Shown here: positions 34,701 to 46,500 of the stretch, in pieces
Layout: every line of letters begins with the position of its first letter
How positions within the stretch are numbered: the first letter of the stretch is position 1
Origin: Lineus longissimus
Taxonomy: Eukaryota; Nemertea; Pilidiophora; Heteronemertea; Lineidae
Reading direction: 5' to 3'
DNA: 60,000 bases
Assembly: GCF_910592395.1 (NCBI RefSeq)
Contig: NC_088309.1
Location: 24,060,599 to 24,120,598 of the forward strand
Notes under the pieces: generated by a model
The model's database searches: none
What the model saw: only the letters and a program-made list of their open reading frames with translations
What the model was told of the DNA's origin: nothing
Made by a program: the position numbers and the translations under genes

Positions 34701-35081
34701 TGTGGCTGGAGCAGGTCCCCTCCATTGCTTGGGTGTCTGAAAAATTGGAAATAGGAAATTTCAAAATTCAGGATCACAAAAATAAAGAGGTTAACGCTAC
34801 CTTTGAATTATACTCCAAAAAGCAATCATGCCGCATGTCATTGTTTTTTAACTCTTTAAATTAAGCACTTCTTAGACTACTCAATATTTAACAAGAAAAT
34901 CCTCCTACACTATAGCCACTAACACTGCAGAGGCAGAACTTCATGATAAATTGATTATAAATTCAGCCAGTTTACAGAAGTTAGGTGCTCATTTCAAAAC
35001 TTTCTAGACAATGAATTTTACCTGTTGAACATGAATATGGACATTTTCTTGATCTCTCAGTGGGCTTCCTATGGAAGACAT
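21289..35081 (-). CDS. SPAG5: SPAG5/astrin-like mitotic spindle coiled-coil protein, complete, 19 exons
   Basis: Exons, 5' to 3': 35081-35022, 34736-34618, 31999-31826, 28156-28065, 27949-27004, 26859-26634, 26308-26132, 25820-25677, 25484-25257, 25129-25036, 24704-24571, 24374-24157, 23928-23754, 23546-23008, 22783-22552, 22359-22189, 22023-21949, 21661-21581, 21408-21289. All are GT-AG, every phase joins, and the total is 4005 nt (1334 residues; human SPAG5 is about 1193). Residues 1-463 are disordered and rich in SP/TP sites; about 470-930 and 1060-1310 are coiled coil, with a low-complexity linker between. The C-terminus (LEQNWKLAEDEVFRMDGVIE, then TTLHTNAAAVK) parallels the astrin end pattern LEENxxxxDxELxxLDDIxxxIxKTL. 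The linker's SFVSKLLQAADSKE...SAFAKV parallels astrin too. In vertebrates astrin stabilises kinetochore-microtubule attachment. The orthology call is from memory of the family. Confidence 0.75.
23008..26859 (-). CDS. SPAG5: SPAG5-like exons 6-14: coiled coil 1 and linker
   Basis: Nine exons encode a long, charged heptad-rich coiled coil (for example EMRKQLEMALISNELFRTEL, KAKEDEMMVLKCENNNLQDD), then a Gly/Ser/Asn-rich linker in exon 23546-23008. The exon 26308-26132 uses a weak donor (GTTCAA) but the frame is kept on both sides. The linker ends with a conserved-looking helix (KEELEHVIKVMDVIVELV). Confidence 0.8.
27004..27949 (-). CDS. SPAG5: SPAG5-like large exon 5: Ser/Thr-Pro-rich disordered region
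   Basis: A 946-nt exon encoding about 315 residues with some twenty SP/TP dipeptides and repeated short motifs of the form D(S/T)xxxTP or DASxLTSP (MVDTSVMMTP, MKDASVLTSP, LIDASMLTSP). These look like proline-directed (CDK-type) phosphorylation sites arranged in a degenerate repeat. Vertebrate astrin also has an extended, phosphorylated N-terminal half. The donor GTGAGT follows 27004. Confidence 0.8.
28065..28156 (-). CDS. SPAG5: SPAG5-like exon 4
   Basis: A 92-nt exon (acceptor TTTCCAG, donor GTAGGA) encoding an acidic segment ending KEIPEEIG. It joins the large exon at 27949 through a split Gly codon. Confidence 0.75.
28157..31825 (-). other. SPAG5-like intron 4 (3.7 kb)
   Basis: No exon recognised inside. 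It contains a MITE-like element at about 28842-29012. The remainder is AT-rich without clear structure. Confidence 0.6.
28842..29012. mobile_element. Small MITE-like element in SPAG5-like intron 4
   Basis: The left end TTTCAACTAAAGAGTTTTAG and the right end (read on the minus strand) GTTTCAGCTAGAAAAGG are imperfect inverted copies, each followed by CAGGG-rich sequence. A related segment with the same TTTTAGCAGGGC(A/G)TGGCACC core lies at about 33148-33275. No clear target duplication or coding capacity. Confidence 0.5.
31826..31999 (-). CDS. SPAG5: SPAG5-like exon 3
   Basis: A 174-nt exon with acceptor GCTCAG and donor GTGAGT, encoding LFNLFMDFELNRGFGQGMD and a following acidic and polar stretch. 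It joins exon 2 in phase 2 and exon 4 (28156) in phase 2. An internal ATG at 31957-31959 would be the start if exons 1-2 are not used. Confidence 0.7.
32000..34617 (-). other. SPAG5-like intron 2 (2.6 kb)
   Basis: Intron between exons 34736-34618 and 31999-31826. Apart from the MITE-like copy at about 33148-33275 I see nothing with coding or repeat structure. Confidence 0.6.
33148..33275. mobile_element. Second, partial copy of the MITE-like element
   Basis: It begins GTTTCAGCTGAAGAATTTTA and continues GCAGGGCATGGCACC, then CACTGCACCCTGCCTTTTTC, matching the element at 28842-29012 in order. It lies in the intron between SPAG5-like exons 2 and 3. Confidence 0.5.
34618..35081 (-). CDS. SPAG5: SPAG5-like exons 1-2 (N-terminus)
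   Basis: The ATG at 35079-35081 starts a frame MSSIGSPLRDQEN that ends at donor GTAAAA after 35022. Exon 34736-34618 (acceptor TTTTTTCAG, donor GTGAGA) continues in frame with TPKQWRGPAPATPLCSLDVN and ends in phase 2, exactly as exon 31999 requires. An acceptor-like CAG at 35107 suggests the first coding exon begins at 35106 with a short leader, so an upstream non-coding exon may exist. I chose this ATG because the other frames of these exons do not join exon 3. Confidence 0.7.
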
Positions 35082-35735
35082 CGTTAGTCTTCTGATATAA
35101 CAGTGCCTGCCAAAATAAGTTGAAGAAATGAAACCAACGCCAACGGCTGCACAACCCCACACAAGACTCGGAGAGGAAGGGTCAAACTTTACCAAGAATA
35201 CTGAGGTATATATCAACCAATCTCTATTGGCAACTCCACAGAGCTGATTACATATAATTGATGGTACAGTGATACCCTGGCCTGATGTCACTCATTGGTT
35301 TGTAGAGGCCTTTTCGACAAAGTCAGACAAATTAGAATTTAGAGCACAAAACAAAACAAATGCACACACTCGTCAGAACACATAACGTAAGAAGGCCTAA
35401 GCCGACTTTGGACAATGCCATGAGCCACTGTGAACCTGATATCACTGCACTGGAGCCTAGGCCGGGCACTGCAGTCAGTGTTGCCTGTATACTAGTACAG
35501 TGTAGTGTAATAGCCTACATACACTGTGTATGTCTGTGTACATTTTTCGTGTAGGCCTCAGAGATACAAACGATTCGGGGTATTTTTTTGGAGTTTGCAA
35601 CATTATAAAGTACAGTGAATGGGTCGAACCTATTTAAGATAGCTATGTTAACATCTGAACACAACGTTTATTTCATCAAAACTACGCGAGGTCATAGAAA
35701 AAGGACTTTTTCATGGTTTGTTGTGTATCTTTTTC

Positions 35736-35763
35736 TTCAAAATCGGTGCCTCTTTTTGATTGG
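35736..35763 (-). promoter_or_regulatory. CCAAT box plus CHR-like element upstream of the SPAG5-like gene
   Basis: On the minus strand CCAAT (35759-35763) is followed about 17 bp downstream by TTTGAA (35741-35736), the CHR core. This CCAAT-CHR arrangement is typical of G2/M-phase promoters, and vertebrate SPAG5 is a G2/M gene. It lies about 650 bp upstream of the start codon. Both motifs are short and could occur by chance; the transcription start is unknown. Confidence 0.3.
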
Positions 35764-36353
35764 TCAAAATTTCCGTTGTTGTTGTCGTGTTTTGAATCCG
35801 TCGTTACCGACGTAAAAACCGTCTTTGGTCTTCATAATTTGTGGTTGTGACAGAAGTTTGTGCCTAATGCACACAGAGAGGAAATTAGACAAGCTGAATA
35901 CAAACGTCACATCGGACAGTCCGTTGCTTTATTCAACTGAAGACAGACATGCACCACCACCCAGGCACCTTCAGTCAGGTGATTGGGCTGATAAGTGACA
36001 GCTGCTGTGAAACACTTTGTAAAGGGAAGGTGATTTTGGCTTTATTCCACTGCAGCCTTTGCCTCATATATTGTCCTATATATGGTCACAACTTTTTTGC
36101 TATGACAACAAATTTGAACCTGCAGCGGAATTTCAGCAGGAGACAATAGGAGACATAAACTTTTCTAGATTCCCTAGGTGTCATGCGTTCTCAAGGGTCA
36201 TTGGCATGGAGTTGGATGCGATGTGTGGGTCAGAGTTCCTATGGAGTGCTGAGCTTCTTTTCCAAGATTTGAATAAATAAGGCAATAAGACAAAGATACT
36301 GAAAATATCGATATTATTGCTGTCAATTATTTACACAAGACCAGCCGTGGCTG

Positions 36354-36359
36354 TTTATT
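36354..36359 (-). terminator. Candidate polyadenylation signal of the PDZ gene
   Basis: AATAAA on the minus strand about 970 nt beyond the PDZ gene stop. An ATTAAA at 37161-37166 is a nearer alternative. Confidence 0.35.
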
Positions 36360-37326
36360 CCAATAAACTAAGAACATTGAAAATGATCACATAATACATG
36401 CTTACATACAATGAAAGAATTCTTCAGCCTCAGGTGAACAAGAAGAACTCAATACAATTCAAGCTGTGAACTTTAATTGCAAATCACATCAAAAGTTAAC
36501 CAACTTGCTAATCTCAAGAAAAGAGTACACAATAAATGATTTCTATGTGCCGCTACATGTTACCTTTGAAGTTTTAAGAAAAAACCTCGGAAGAAATGCA
36601 AAATGTACACATTTCTTATCTCCAGTGAATGGAGGGAATGAATGTTATAATACTGCAAGAAGACTAGAAGTTCAAAGATTACTTGTTCGCTATATGAAAA
36701 TTGACAACATTCTTCAAATACTATAACAGCCGATCACAGAACCCCCCCCTTGATTTCAAATTTATCAAAAGATGCCAAGAGAAACATGTTTAAGAAGTCA
36801 ACCTTGGTTATGACCACATCCGTTTTACTAACTGGTCCAATTCAAACAATGAAAATATTTACAGCAAAATCATGCTTGATCAAGAACTCGACACTGAACA
36901 TGCTGCAAGAGCCACCAGCGATATGATTACAACTTGTGACATTTTATAGAGAAACTGTATAGAATAGAAATGCAAGATATAAACTTCAATTACACTTATC
37001 CCGTTAAATAAGGCAGTAACTACATTTGTACAATTGATGGTTTTGATTAACGAGAAATGAATAATCAAAACTAAATGAATAATCAAAACTAAAGTTGGAT
37101 ACTCATAATGTCCTTCAGACATTGGTCAGTCAAACATTTCTACCAAAATTTCTAATTCAATTTAATAATTTGAAGTATGCAAAGTAAAGAAAAACTGGTT
37201 TTTAAAACATTCATCAAATTTACTGATGTGGACAAACTTGCATCTATAGATGGACCAACGTCGTCAACTTCCCGTACCGGTACTTAAAAGTCGACATTTG
37301 ATGAAAAACAGACAGTATTCAGATTT

Positions 37327-37505
37327 TCACATTGATGGAGATGGTTTCTCTTGTGGTCTGTGAATGAGCAGCTTGATAACTCCAGGTTCCTGCGACTTCA
37401 GTACATTCCACGCCTCAAAGTGGCTCAACCTCCGAATGGCTTGATCGTTGACCTTCAAGATTTCATCACCCTTTTGGAGAACACCACCTTTCTGAGCAGG
37501 CCCAC
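37327..37505 (-). CDS. PDZD2: PDZ gene last exon: end of PDZ-e
   Basis: Encodes GPAQKGGVLQKGDEILKVND, the helix FEAWNVLK and the final strand VIKLLIHR, then a short tail ending SPSM before TGA (37327-37329). The protein therefore ends about ten residues after PDZ-e, as in pro-IL-16 and PDZD2. Confidence 0.88.
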
Positions 37506-40500
37506 CTGAAAGACAAAGCACATGAGAAAATCGAGAACCAAAATGGTTCAAGGTTTTATTTCTAGATGGAGCAAGGATGGTCATCATCATCATCACAAAA
37601 TCATCTTCATCATATCTGATCTATGCTCGTCAGTTGAATGCCCAGACCAGACTTTACATTCCACTAATAAAAGCGTTCAACAATCTTGTAAAATACAACC
37701 TCGCAAGACTCACTGTTACCTACTTTTGAATATTCTCTTGATCCTTACTGGGACATCACCAAGCAGAGATCCCATGCCTCCCTCGATACAGAAGCCGAGG
37801 CCTGTGGTACCCTTGACAAGGCTCACCTCCATCACGCCATGTTCATCCAAGACTGGCTCCAGTGGCAATGGGCTTTCAGCATCGTAGACATCAGGATCTG
37901 ATGGCACGTCAAGGAACCCAGATGTAGAATCACTCTCAGTGAAACTGCTCTCTGATTTGGTAGCCCTCTCTCGCTCTGGTGTCAGCTCATGATCGAATGA
38001 TGAATCATGCAACAACTCTGTATCTCGGCACCACCCCTCCTTTTCTCCTGAACCACTATCTTTATGACGAATCAAATCATCTTCATATTCATGATCACAT
38101 TTTGACTTCCCTTTTGCTTTGCAATGCATATCATCAGATTCGCCATTACCTAACTGGAATGTCTCCTCCCACTCATTCCTAAACCCCCTCATACCCTGTT
38201 TGATAGACTGCAAGTTCACCACAGGCTTTTTCAGTGGAACCTCCTCACAAGCCAACCTGGACTCAAAAAGAGCTCTGCGCTCCTTCACAAAATCTAACGG
38301 AACTGTTTGTTTCACAAATGCATCGGAAAATGACATTGATTTGATCACCTTAGTTTTTTTCTGTGATTGTGATTCAATGTTGACTAGACCTTTATAAGTT
38401 GTCGCCCCCAAGCTTCTTACTGAATCACTTCTTGCAAATGGCTTCAAATTTGGGGGCGGTTTGCCAAAGAAGTAGTCCGAGTGACTCCTGATTATTGCTG
38501 GGCTGAACAACGGCAAGGGTGCATATCTTGGGCAAGGCACCTTTTGTTGGAGCATGGGGACATCATTAGTGACTACACCACCTGATATTGTCTCCTTGTG
38601 CATTTGTACATCTTGCACGGCAGACTCCAACTCCCCCTCTTCCAAATAAATCACTGGTGTTGCAGCATCTTTTGCTTCCCTGGGATGATCGAGAACCTCC
38701 TCAACCTGTTCTTGGCGTATCAGCATCCTTATAGCGGCAGAAGATGAACAACCTTCATCTGCAATAGGAGGGGATGATGTTGCGAGACTTGGTACCCGAT
38801 TGTCCCCAGAATCATCCGCAGCAGCAACAAAGTCATTGTCAGTCACTGGCGAGGCCGTATCGGGGAGATTAGGTACGATGCTGTCACCAGATATAGCCAC
38901 AGGCCGTTCACTAGAAATTGTAAGCGGGGGACTTGGAATCAGATAAAATTGTTCATCATTGGAGAGGTCACTTTCATTGGACGGATTCACCTCGAAAGAA
39001 TACTCTTTGTTCAGATCAACAGATATCATAGTGAAGATGCTCGAGTCGTCAGAGGTGGTAGACGAGGATGTGATCTCCCAGTCTTCCTCCTCCTTGGAGA
39101 GATCGCTCACACATTCGACTGGTGAAGGACACCTGGCAGAGGATTCTGGTGGCAGGTGTTCAACATCAGCCACAGGATACTGATCAGGCACTTCCACTGC
39201 CAAAGCATCAGCTGGAGAAAAAGCTTGGATGTCTTCAGGAGTGGTGGTTTTAGCTGTGACGGAGTTGTTGTCTGCATCTGATATGCCGACTTCAGGAAGT
39301 GATGTTGATTCAAGTTCATAACTCTCAGTCTCTGTGGGGTTAACATCACAATCTTTATCCACGGTTTGTAAATCAAGCGACACATCACATACGATTTCTC
39401 CAGCATTTCCCAGCTTTTCACCACCACAATTTGCAGCATCACAGAGCGTGGAGACTTCTGTGGCAATTACACTGTCCTTTTCGTCAAATGGTTGATCCAA
39501 TTGTTCCTTTCCTTTAATTTCTGGTGGTTTGTCGGCTTCTGGCGTCTCAACTGATTTGGTATTCGCAGATGGTTTTGATGACACATTGATATCATCAACG
39601 GCTCTTTGCAACTCCTTGGAATTTTTCTCATTTGTGATGATATTGTTTGGGTCTTGTCTCTCGCCATAGATGATATGGATTTTACTAAGTGACGCTGTTC
39701 TCTTTGGTGAAACAACTTTCGATTTGATGGGTAGGTAGCACTTCCAAGCATCGATCTCAGACCTGATGCGGTCGAGTGTTGAGGGATCAATACCGTGGCT
39801 GGTGGATTCTGGGTAGCTGGCACTGACAGACCTGAACAATCCCGGCACAGGGCGTCCCCTATGTGTTGGTTCATGTTCTGGTCCACAATAAACGGAAGGT
39901 TTTCCTAAAATGAGTGAAAAATTTATCAATGCGCAGTAAATGGATTTTCCTTTTCTTGCTTGGAACTCGTCTTTTAACTGATAATTAAATCAGGGAGAGG
40001 AAGAGCTTTTGACTTTGACCTTAATACTGAGGTGCACACACCATATCGCAAACTTTTGCATCTAAGTTTAGCTGCAATCTCAAACTCATGACATCATTGA
40101 GTATCACTATTTACTTCTTCTTTCCAGCATTAACATGACATCTACTCCATACTCTATGATAAATTTGGCATTTACTTGCTTCCACACAGTTGCTCTTGCT
40201 GGCATGTTCCATCAGGCCAAGTTAAATAGCTTTGATTGACAGATAAACATCCCTCAAACTTTTGGGGAAGAGAAAGCCATGCCTATTCTTGCAGGAAAAA
40301 ATGCCATCAAGCCCCTCCCCTCAACAGAGATGAAACAGCATTCAGTATGCCTATATCAATCATGTGCAAGTAAGAAGCAGAAGACCATGCAAAAAACATA
40401 AATGCTGCAGGAGTTCTATCATTTGGTTAACAACATCAAGGTCTATACATTTATAGGAATTTCACAAGAGGTCATAAAACCCAGATTCAAAGTAGCGGAT

Positions 40501-43500
40501 GCCTTGAGTTAAAGTGGATATTTTGTAACCACACAGGTACAGTACTTCAGAAGTGGCACAGTCTAATAAAACATCCACAACATTTGCAAAATTGTTTGGC
40601 AAATATCAAAATTATCGCAGACACTAGTTTCAGACCTGATAAATACTGAGTGTTTGATCCACACCCTATGCTGGTATGAATGACATAGGGTAGGTTATAG
40701 AATTGTTTGCATGTATAGAATATGCCATGCAGTGAGCCAGTCGATTTCAGTATGACACATTTTCGAAAAAATTTGCATCTCACTTCGCCAAGTCAGGCCA
40801 CTTCAGCCTATTCAGTTTACCTAGACGAGGTATGCTCTTTGACAGTTTTATGTCGAGTTCATCCTCTTCATACAGGTGCCTGGCACACACTCCATATTGG
40901 TAAAAGCGAACTATTGTTCCACGACATTTTGAAACCTACATCGACTGGTTTTGAGATAATTTTTTTTGCCAAAAGTTTTGTTAACCAAATGAAAGAATAA
41001 CTTGATTAAAGGATGTGTGTCTCGAGTCATGCCAACTCCCTACTTATGTAGTTTATTGAGCTTCTGTGCAGATAGTGCTTCAGGAAGGAACTGAGTAGGA
41101 GGGAGGGAATAAACAAGGAAAGCTAACATGCGAAAACAAACAGTGACGAAGATATGGTGCTTCAACAAGGCAATGGGAGTGGACAAAATGCACATATACA
41201 TATAAGACAAACACTGATGACTTAAAAAGTGTAATTACCACTGGCTGCTGTGCACTAATAAGTTTTAACTGAATATGAGAGAAACAGGAATAAAATAACT
41301 GAATAGTACATCAGAATCAATGGACACTTAGCAATACAAAATTTGAAAAAAATCATACAGTGCATTGAAGAAAGTAGAGCCGGAAGACAAAATCAAAGAG
41401 ACTCCTATTTCGTGGCATAACAAAATTACAGGCATTTGGCATTCCGACTACTACACTTGATTATAATCAAGGATAGAGACATCTATCTAAGTGACTATAC
41501 TTTTAGTGGAAGGTGAATTTAGGGGAGATTGTATACTTTCAATACCTCTGTGATAGGAACTCTGTATGCAGAGATATGGAGACATATTTTATAACATGAA
41601 ACTTCATGACGGCAGACTATTTGCGATTGATTTGTGATATCTTTAACCAGGGGGAAACTGCCCCCTTGCCAAACCAGGTCAAGCAATGGCGACCAATGTA
41701 TTGCCCGCAAATTTATGCAACAACTTCCACTACAGTTCCTTGAATTCTAAACTTTAAATTTCATTGAACATTGAACTAACTTAGCTTATTTCTACATGTA
41801 TTTGCTCACGCATAAGATAACAGTTTTACCAAACAGGATCAACAGCCTATGTACAACAAATACAAGAACATACTACAAATGCACAATCAGTTTTAGCATA
41901 TGTCAACAGGGACAAGTTGAATCCCACCTGTACAGCTGAAAGTTTTGAAGAAGAACAGAGAAACCTCTCTTAGCAGACATCTCCCATTCAGGACGCCCCA
42001 ATTAAGGCCCACACCCAAATAAACATTATCGCCACATTTTGCATAGGCAGTACACTCGAGCCAAAAGTTCAGCTGTATTATTGTTGTCTGTGGTCTATGC
42101 GTAAATCACGGCAAGAAAAGCTCATGTGGAGATGGGCCTTGAATTTAGCAAATCCAACTTGAAGAATTCTACAAGATTTATTGAGACAATCTTTACACCC
42201 ACCTTTATCCTTGTCCAGATAATAGGGCGTCGTCGATAGAATGAGTTTATTCAGACCCCGCGGCAGCAATCGTAAAATCTGGTCAACTCTGGCCTGGGAT
42301 AAACCAATCACAACCGTACTGTTGACACACAGCAAGTAGTCACCCTCTCTGTAATGGTAAAGACATCAAAACATTATAGGAAAATTACCATCAGAAACAC
42401 CCGAAATCATTCACCAAACCGACATAAAAATAGTGGTCAAATGACTTTGCAATTGAACTCATAGCCACAAGGAGGAATAAATCGGAGGTGAATTGAGGCC
42501 TGTGTTTTCCTAGAACTTCAAAGTCAGCCACAGCAATGCAGTTTTCAAATCATTCCAATAGCTGGGGACATCTCATAAGGGAGAGGAGGTGATTCGCAAA
42601 TTTGGTTCCCCATACTTACTTCACTTTGCCCAGGTTCATCAACGAACTAGACCTCTCTATCTCCCGCACCATCACTTGGCCGTCAGCAGTCACTGTAACC
42701 TTGACCCCAATGCCAAGGATACTCTTCAGCATGTCGATCTGGAACGGACCAGCGAGGCTGCGTTCTTGCTTTGCAACTGGCTCAATTGCTTGTGCCAATG
42801 GGACGTGGATCATATCCTTCGTGAACGGCTTTGGCGACATAATCTTTTCGTATGAAGAAACCTTCCGACGTCTTGTCTCCTCCTGAATCTCATCAGCGAG
42901 TGACGGCATACTTTTCATCATCTTCTGCTCTGTAGCATCACCATCATCTGTCGACGCGCTTGGTATATTCGTCGTATCAAGGTATCCACTCCAGCTAAAA
43001 GGTCGCCGGGGTGCCAATGGTCGTAATGAGTTCAATTTAGGCCGCCGGATTACAGGCAGTGTGGGATCAACTACGTGAATATTGTATTTCTTTTTATTGT
43101 CCCTTTCTTCATTTGCCGATTGACTAGTTTTGTCCACTGGGCCTGTATAAAACAAGGTTGAGTTATCTTTCTGATGTCCTTCTGCGCCTGTATTGGCCTG
43201 GTTAGGATGTTTGCACCGATCATCTGGTGAAGATTCAAATTTCTTCGCTAAATATTTAACCGCACTCGGTTTCCTTTCAACTGTCATTTGTTTCAGCCCA
43301 GTGTTGTCTGAATAGAACACATCATCATCAATGGCTTTATCTCTGCTACTTTCACACAATAAACCATCTAAATTATCACTTAATGAAATCGGCAGCAATT
43401 TTGCATTTTTGGCAGTCGGTGTCCTTGGTTTGATGGGCACTGGTGGTGGTTTTGTAGTAGCTGGCGATTGAGAAACAACATGTGGTCTATCTGGAACAGA

Positions 43501-46500
43501 CCGGTTTTCATATAGAGCATGAATATTGGAATTAGAATCAGGCGAAATTTTGTTCGCATCATTTCGGTAAACCTCAGGATCGACCTTGACAGATGCACTC
43601 TGAAAAGCTAGTATAGATGCACCATGGAAGTTCTCCCTGTCATCAGACTTTCCGGCAGTGTTGGAACCTGACCTTGGTGGGACCCTCGGCGGCGATGCTG
43701 GAGGCGACATAGACAGAAGATTGCGAACTGTTTGCTGTTCAACTGGACTCAAGTCTAACCCACGTTCTGGTACACTCCGACATTCTTTCATTGGAGTCCT
43801 CCATACATTAGAAGAAAACCCACCAGCAAGATCAGCGAATTCTTGCTCAGCTAATTCCTGTTCAAGTTTTTCAAATGGGCTAGTGAGAGCCTCTGGAGTG
43901 ACTTCACATTGCCTTAAATCATGCGGGGATCGCAGTAGATCTAGAGTGTTCGGCGGATGATTGTCTACCAGTTTAGATGGCACTGCGATCTCTTTGTTCG
44001 ACTTTATATTTGGCGTGGATGAAAAGGGGTGGGAATTATCACAGCTGTTTCTCTCCTTCCCAGGAGTTGGAGGATCAGAATGCTGAGATGATTTCCTATC
44101 ATGATCGATATCTTCATCAGATTTTGGGCCGACATAGAACAAGTTATCCCAGGAATAGCTTGGCTTGGATGGGGCACTCGTTATCTCAACCTGTTCTGCC
44201 ATTGTGGTTTCTTGTTTACCGTCTAAGCTCATGGAACGTTCTTCCTCACTCAGGTAGTCTAATAACTCGTCTATGAATGTGTACGGCGGTTCAGACGGGT
44301 TGACCACAGTACCTTCTTTTAGAGGTGTATCATCAACAAAACCAGACTCAAACAAAGTCTCTCTTTCTGGAGATACAAACACCTCCTCTTTGACATCATC
44401 CTCCTCAATCAACTTTTGAATTGCCAAACCCTTCCCCATCAGATTGTCCTTTAACATGTCCGTAAAAGCCTCAAACACACCACTCTCATATTTCGTCTGA
44501 TCATTACGGCGGGGGCTATCTTCTTCAAGATAAGATGGTTCAACGGCTTCTTCCTCAATGGTAATCAGTGAGGGACTATCGCTCTCGTACGGTGACATCC
44601 ACGCATCGCTTTCTTTCCCCAACTTATGGTGGGCAGCGTCCTGATCAACTGACCTATCAGTACCATGAAAGTTATAAACCTCAAAAATATCGTTAGAAAA
44701 ACTTGTCTCTCTCTCATACGGGTTTTCCCTTACATTCTCCTCTGTCTGGAGGAATGTTTCCAGGCCCATTGCCCAGTTCTTGGCGTATAGTTGTGGCGTG
44801 TTTAACGGACATGATGCCTCAGGCGCAGTGTCCGGATCAACCAGGAAAAAGTTTGAATCCATCTCCGGTGAACTCAATCTCCGCAAGTTGAGCAACTCAA
44901 CACTATTGTCGGACACAGTTGTGTTGGTGTCAGAGTCATCAGAGTCTAGATGAATTTGGTAGCGTTTCCTTGCAAAGGCCAACCTCACGCTGGAACTTGC
45001 AAATAGTTTATTGTGTTGCTGATCAATAGCTTTTGGATGTAGCGCCTTCCCATCATGACAACTTTTGCTACGTTTTGGTTTGCTTTTAACATCCTTTGCC
45101 AGAACCTTAGCCTCAGAGCCTCGAGAAGGGTTCAACTTTTTCCAACTTGTGAGTTCTGGATCACTATCATCAGAAATATAACCATGTTCAAGATCAGAAT
45201 CCCCTGATGCTGTCTCATCTATTTTGTGAACAGGTGGCACCTCCTTATTTTCACTTTTGCGTAACAAAGTGATTGTGACGTCCCCAGTTATATTCACACA
45301 TTTCACGCATTCTTGGAGTGTGATGTTCGTTAGCTGTTTACCATTGCATGAGAGCAGACGATCACCGATTTTCACCAAATCGTTCCTGTAGCAGACGCCA
45401 TTGATGAGTACGCGATTGACCTGCAACGACAGAGTTTGCAATATATGTAAAAGGTGCAGATATAGCATTCCCACAGCTCAATCTCGGAATAAGGTAACAA
45501 AAGAAGAACCTCTCCATGGCTGGAATAGGACAGGATGTTATTTTAGAGTGAATGATTGATTTACTCAAAAGATAAAAAAACAACCCTTTCGCTGGGATAG
45601 GCCATGAATTGGCTGTGATTTTCAGAATCAATATCCTTAGCGGGAATACCGACTGAAAAGGATTGCATCTGAAACTCAAAGTCAAAATATCAGGGAACAG
45701 GCTGGAAAATCAAAACTTACCAGAACTTGCTGAACATATTTCCAAATTGAATATTATATCCGTGACCTCAAATTTCAAGTTGAGGACAATATACCAGTGT
45801 ACAACTCATGCTCGGTTGATTTTCATGGATGTTAGAATCACACAATGTCAGCAGAGATCGTAACGTCAAGAAGATTCACCCAAACAAGCAATCTCAAACA
45901 GACCGCAAATGAATACTTATTTCAATGTCGACAGAAGATCTAGTCCTTTAAATTGGATCTATACCCCATACCTCATTCTTTGAACTGTAGCCCAGAAATA
46001 ATCAAACAAACAATGAACTGTCGGATTCCAATTGACAGTGAATTGAGAACCACTGCTCTCAAAACAATTATAGGAATCCAAAATTATAGACATCAAATCC
46101 TCCCCATGTCGACTGGAACTACTGGGTCATAACTGATACTGATTAGATACAACACCATAATGCATGCCACAAAGAATTAACACGATAACCGACAATTGAG
46201 GGAAACATTGAAAAATACCTGCAGTTTTGCTGGAATATTCCACCACACCTTCTAATGTCAATTCAAACAGTCCCACTGTTTAAACGACATCGCAAATGAC
46301 ATGACAATACCTTGTGTGCACATAGCGGAGATACTTTACATTTCACCTGCTACTTCGGTTCCAGGTAATTAATGCACAAATCAATGTCTGCTGTCAAACC
46401 CATTTCGAACAAGTTATGAAGATTTTAACGGAGTACAACATTATAGATGTATGAAATGCATATCCTGCATCCTGTGTAACTTTTGGATGCATTATGGTGA

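Larger units (their letters stand above)
35107..37326 (-). other. Intergenic: PDZ gene 3' UTR and SPAG5-like upstream region
   Basis: Both flanking genes are on the minus strand. The right part should hold the PDZ gene 3' UTR and the left part the SPAG5-like promoter and leader. No other coding signal was recognised. Confidence 0.5.

Noticed and set aside
34504-34764. Alternative frame of SPAG5-like exon 2 (starting MEGTCSS)
   Set aside because: It is open across the exon but ends in phase 0, which gives a stop in exon 3; the other frame joins all exons.
35004-35291. Minus-strand frame starting upstream of the SPAG5-like exon 1
   Set aside because: It runs through an acceptor site and its frame does not join exon 2 and exon 3; the frame from the ATG at 35079-35081 does.
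43658-44276. Plus-strand frames of about 100 codons inside the giant PDZ exon
   Set aside because: They are antisense shadows of a long, phase-supported minus-strand coding exon.
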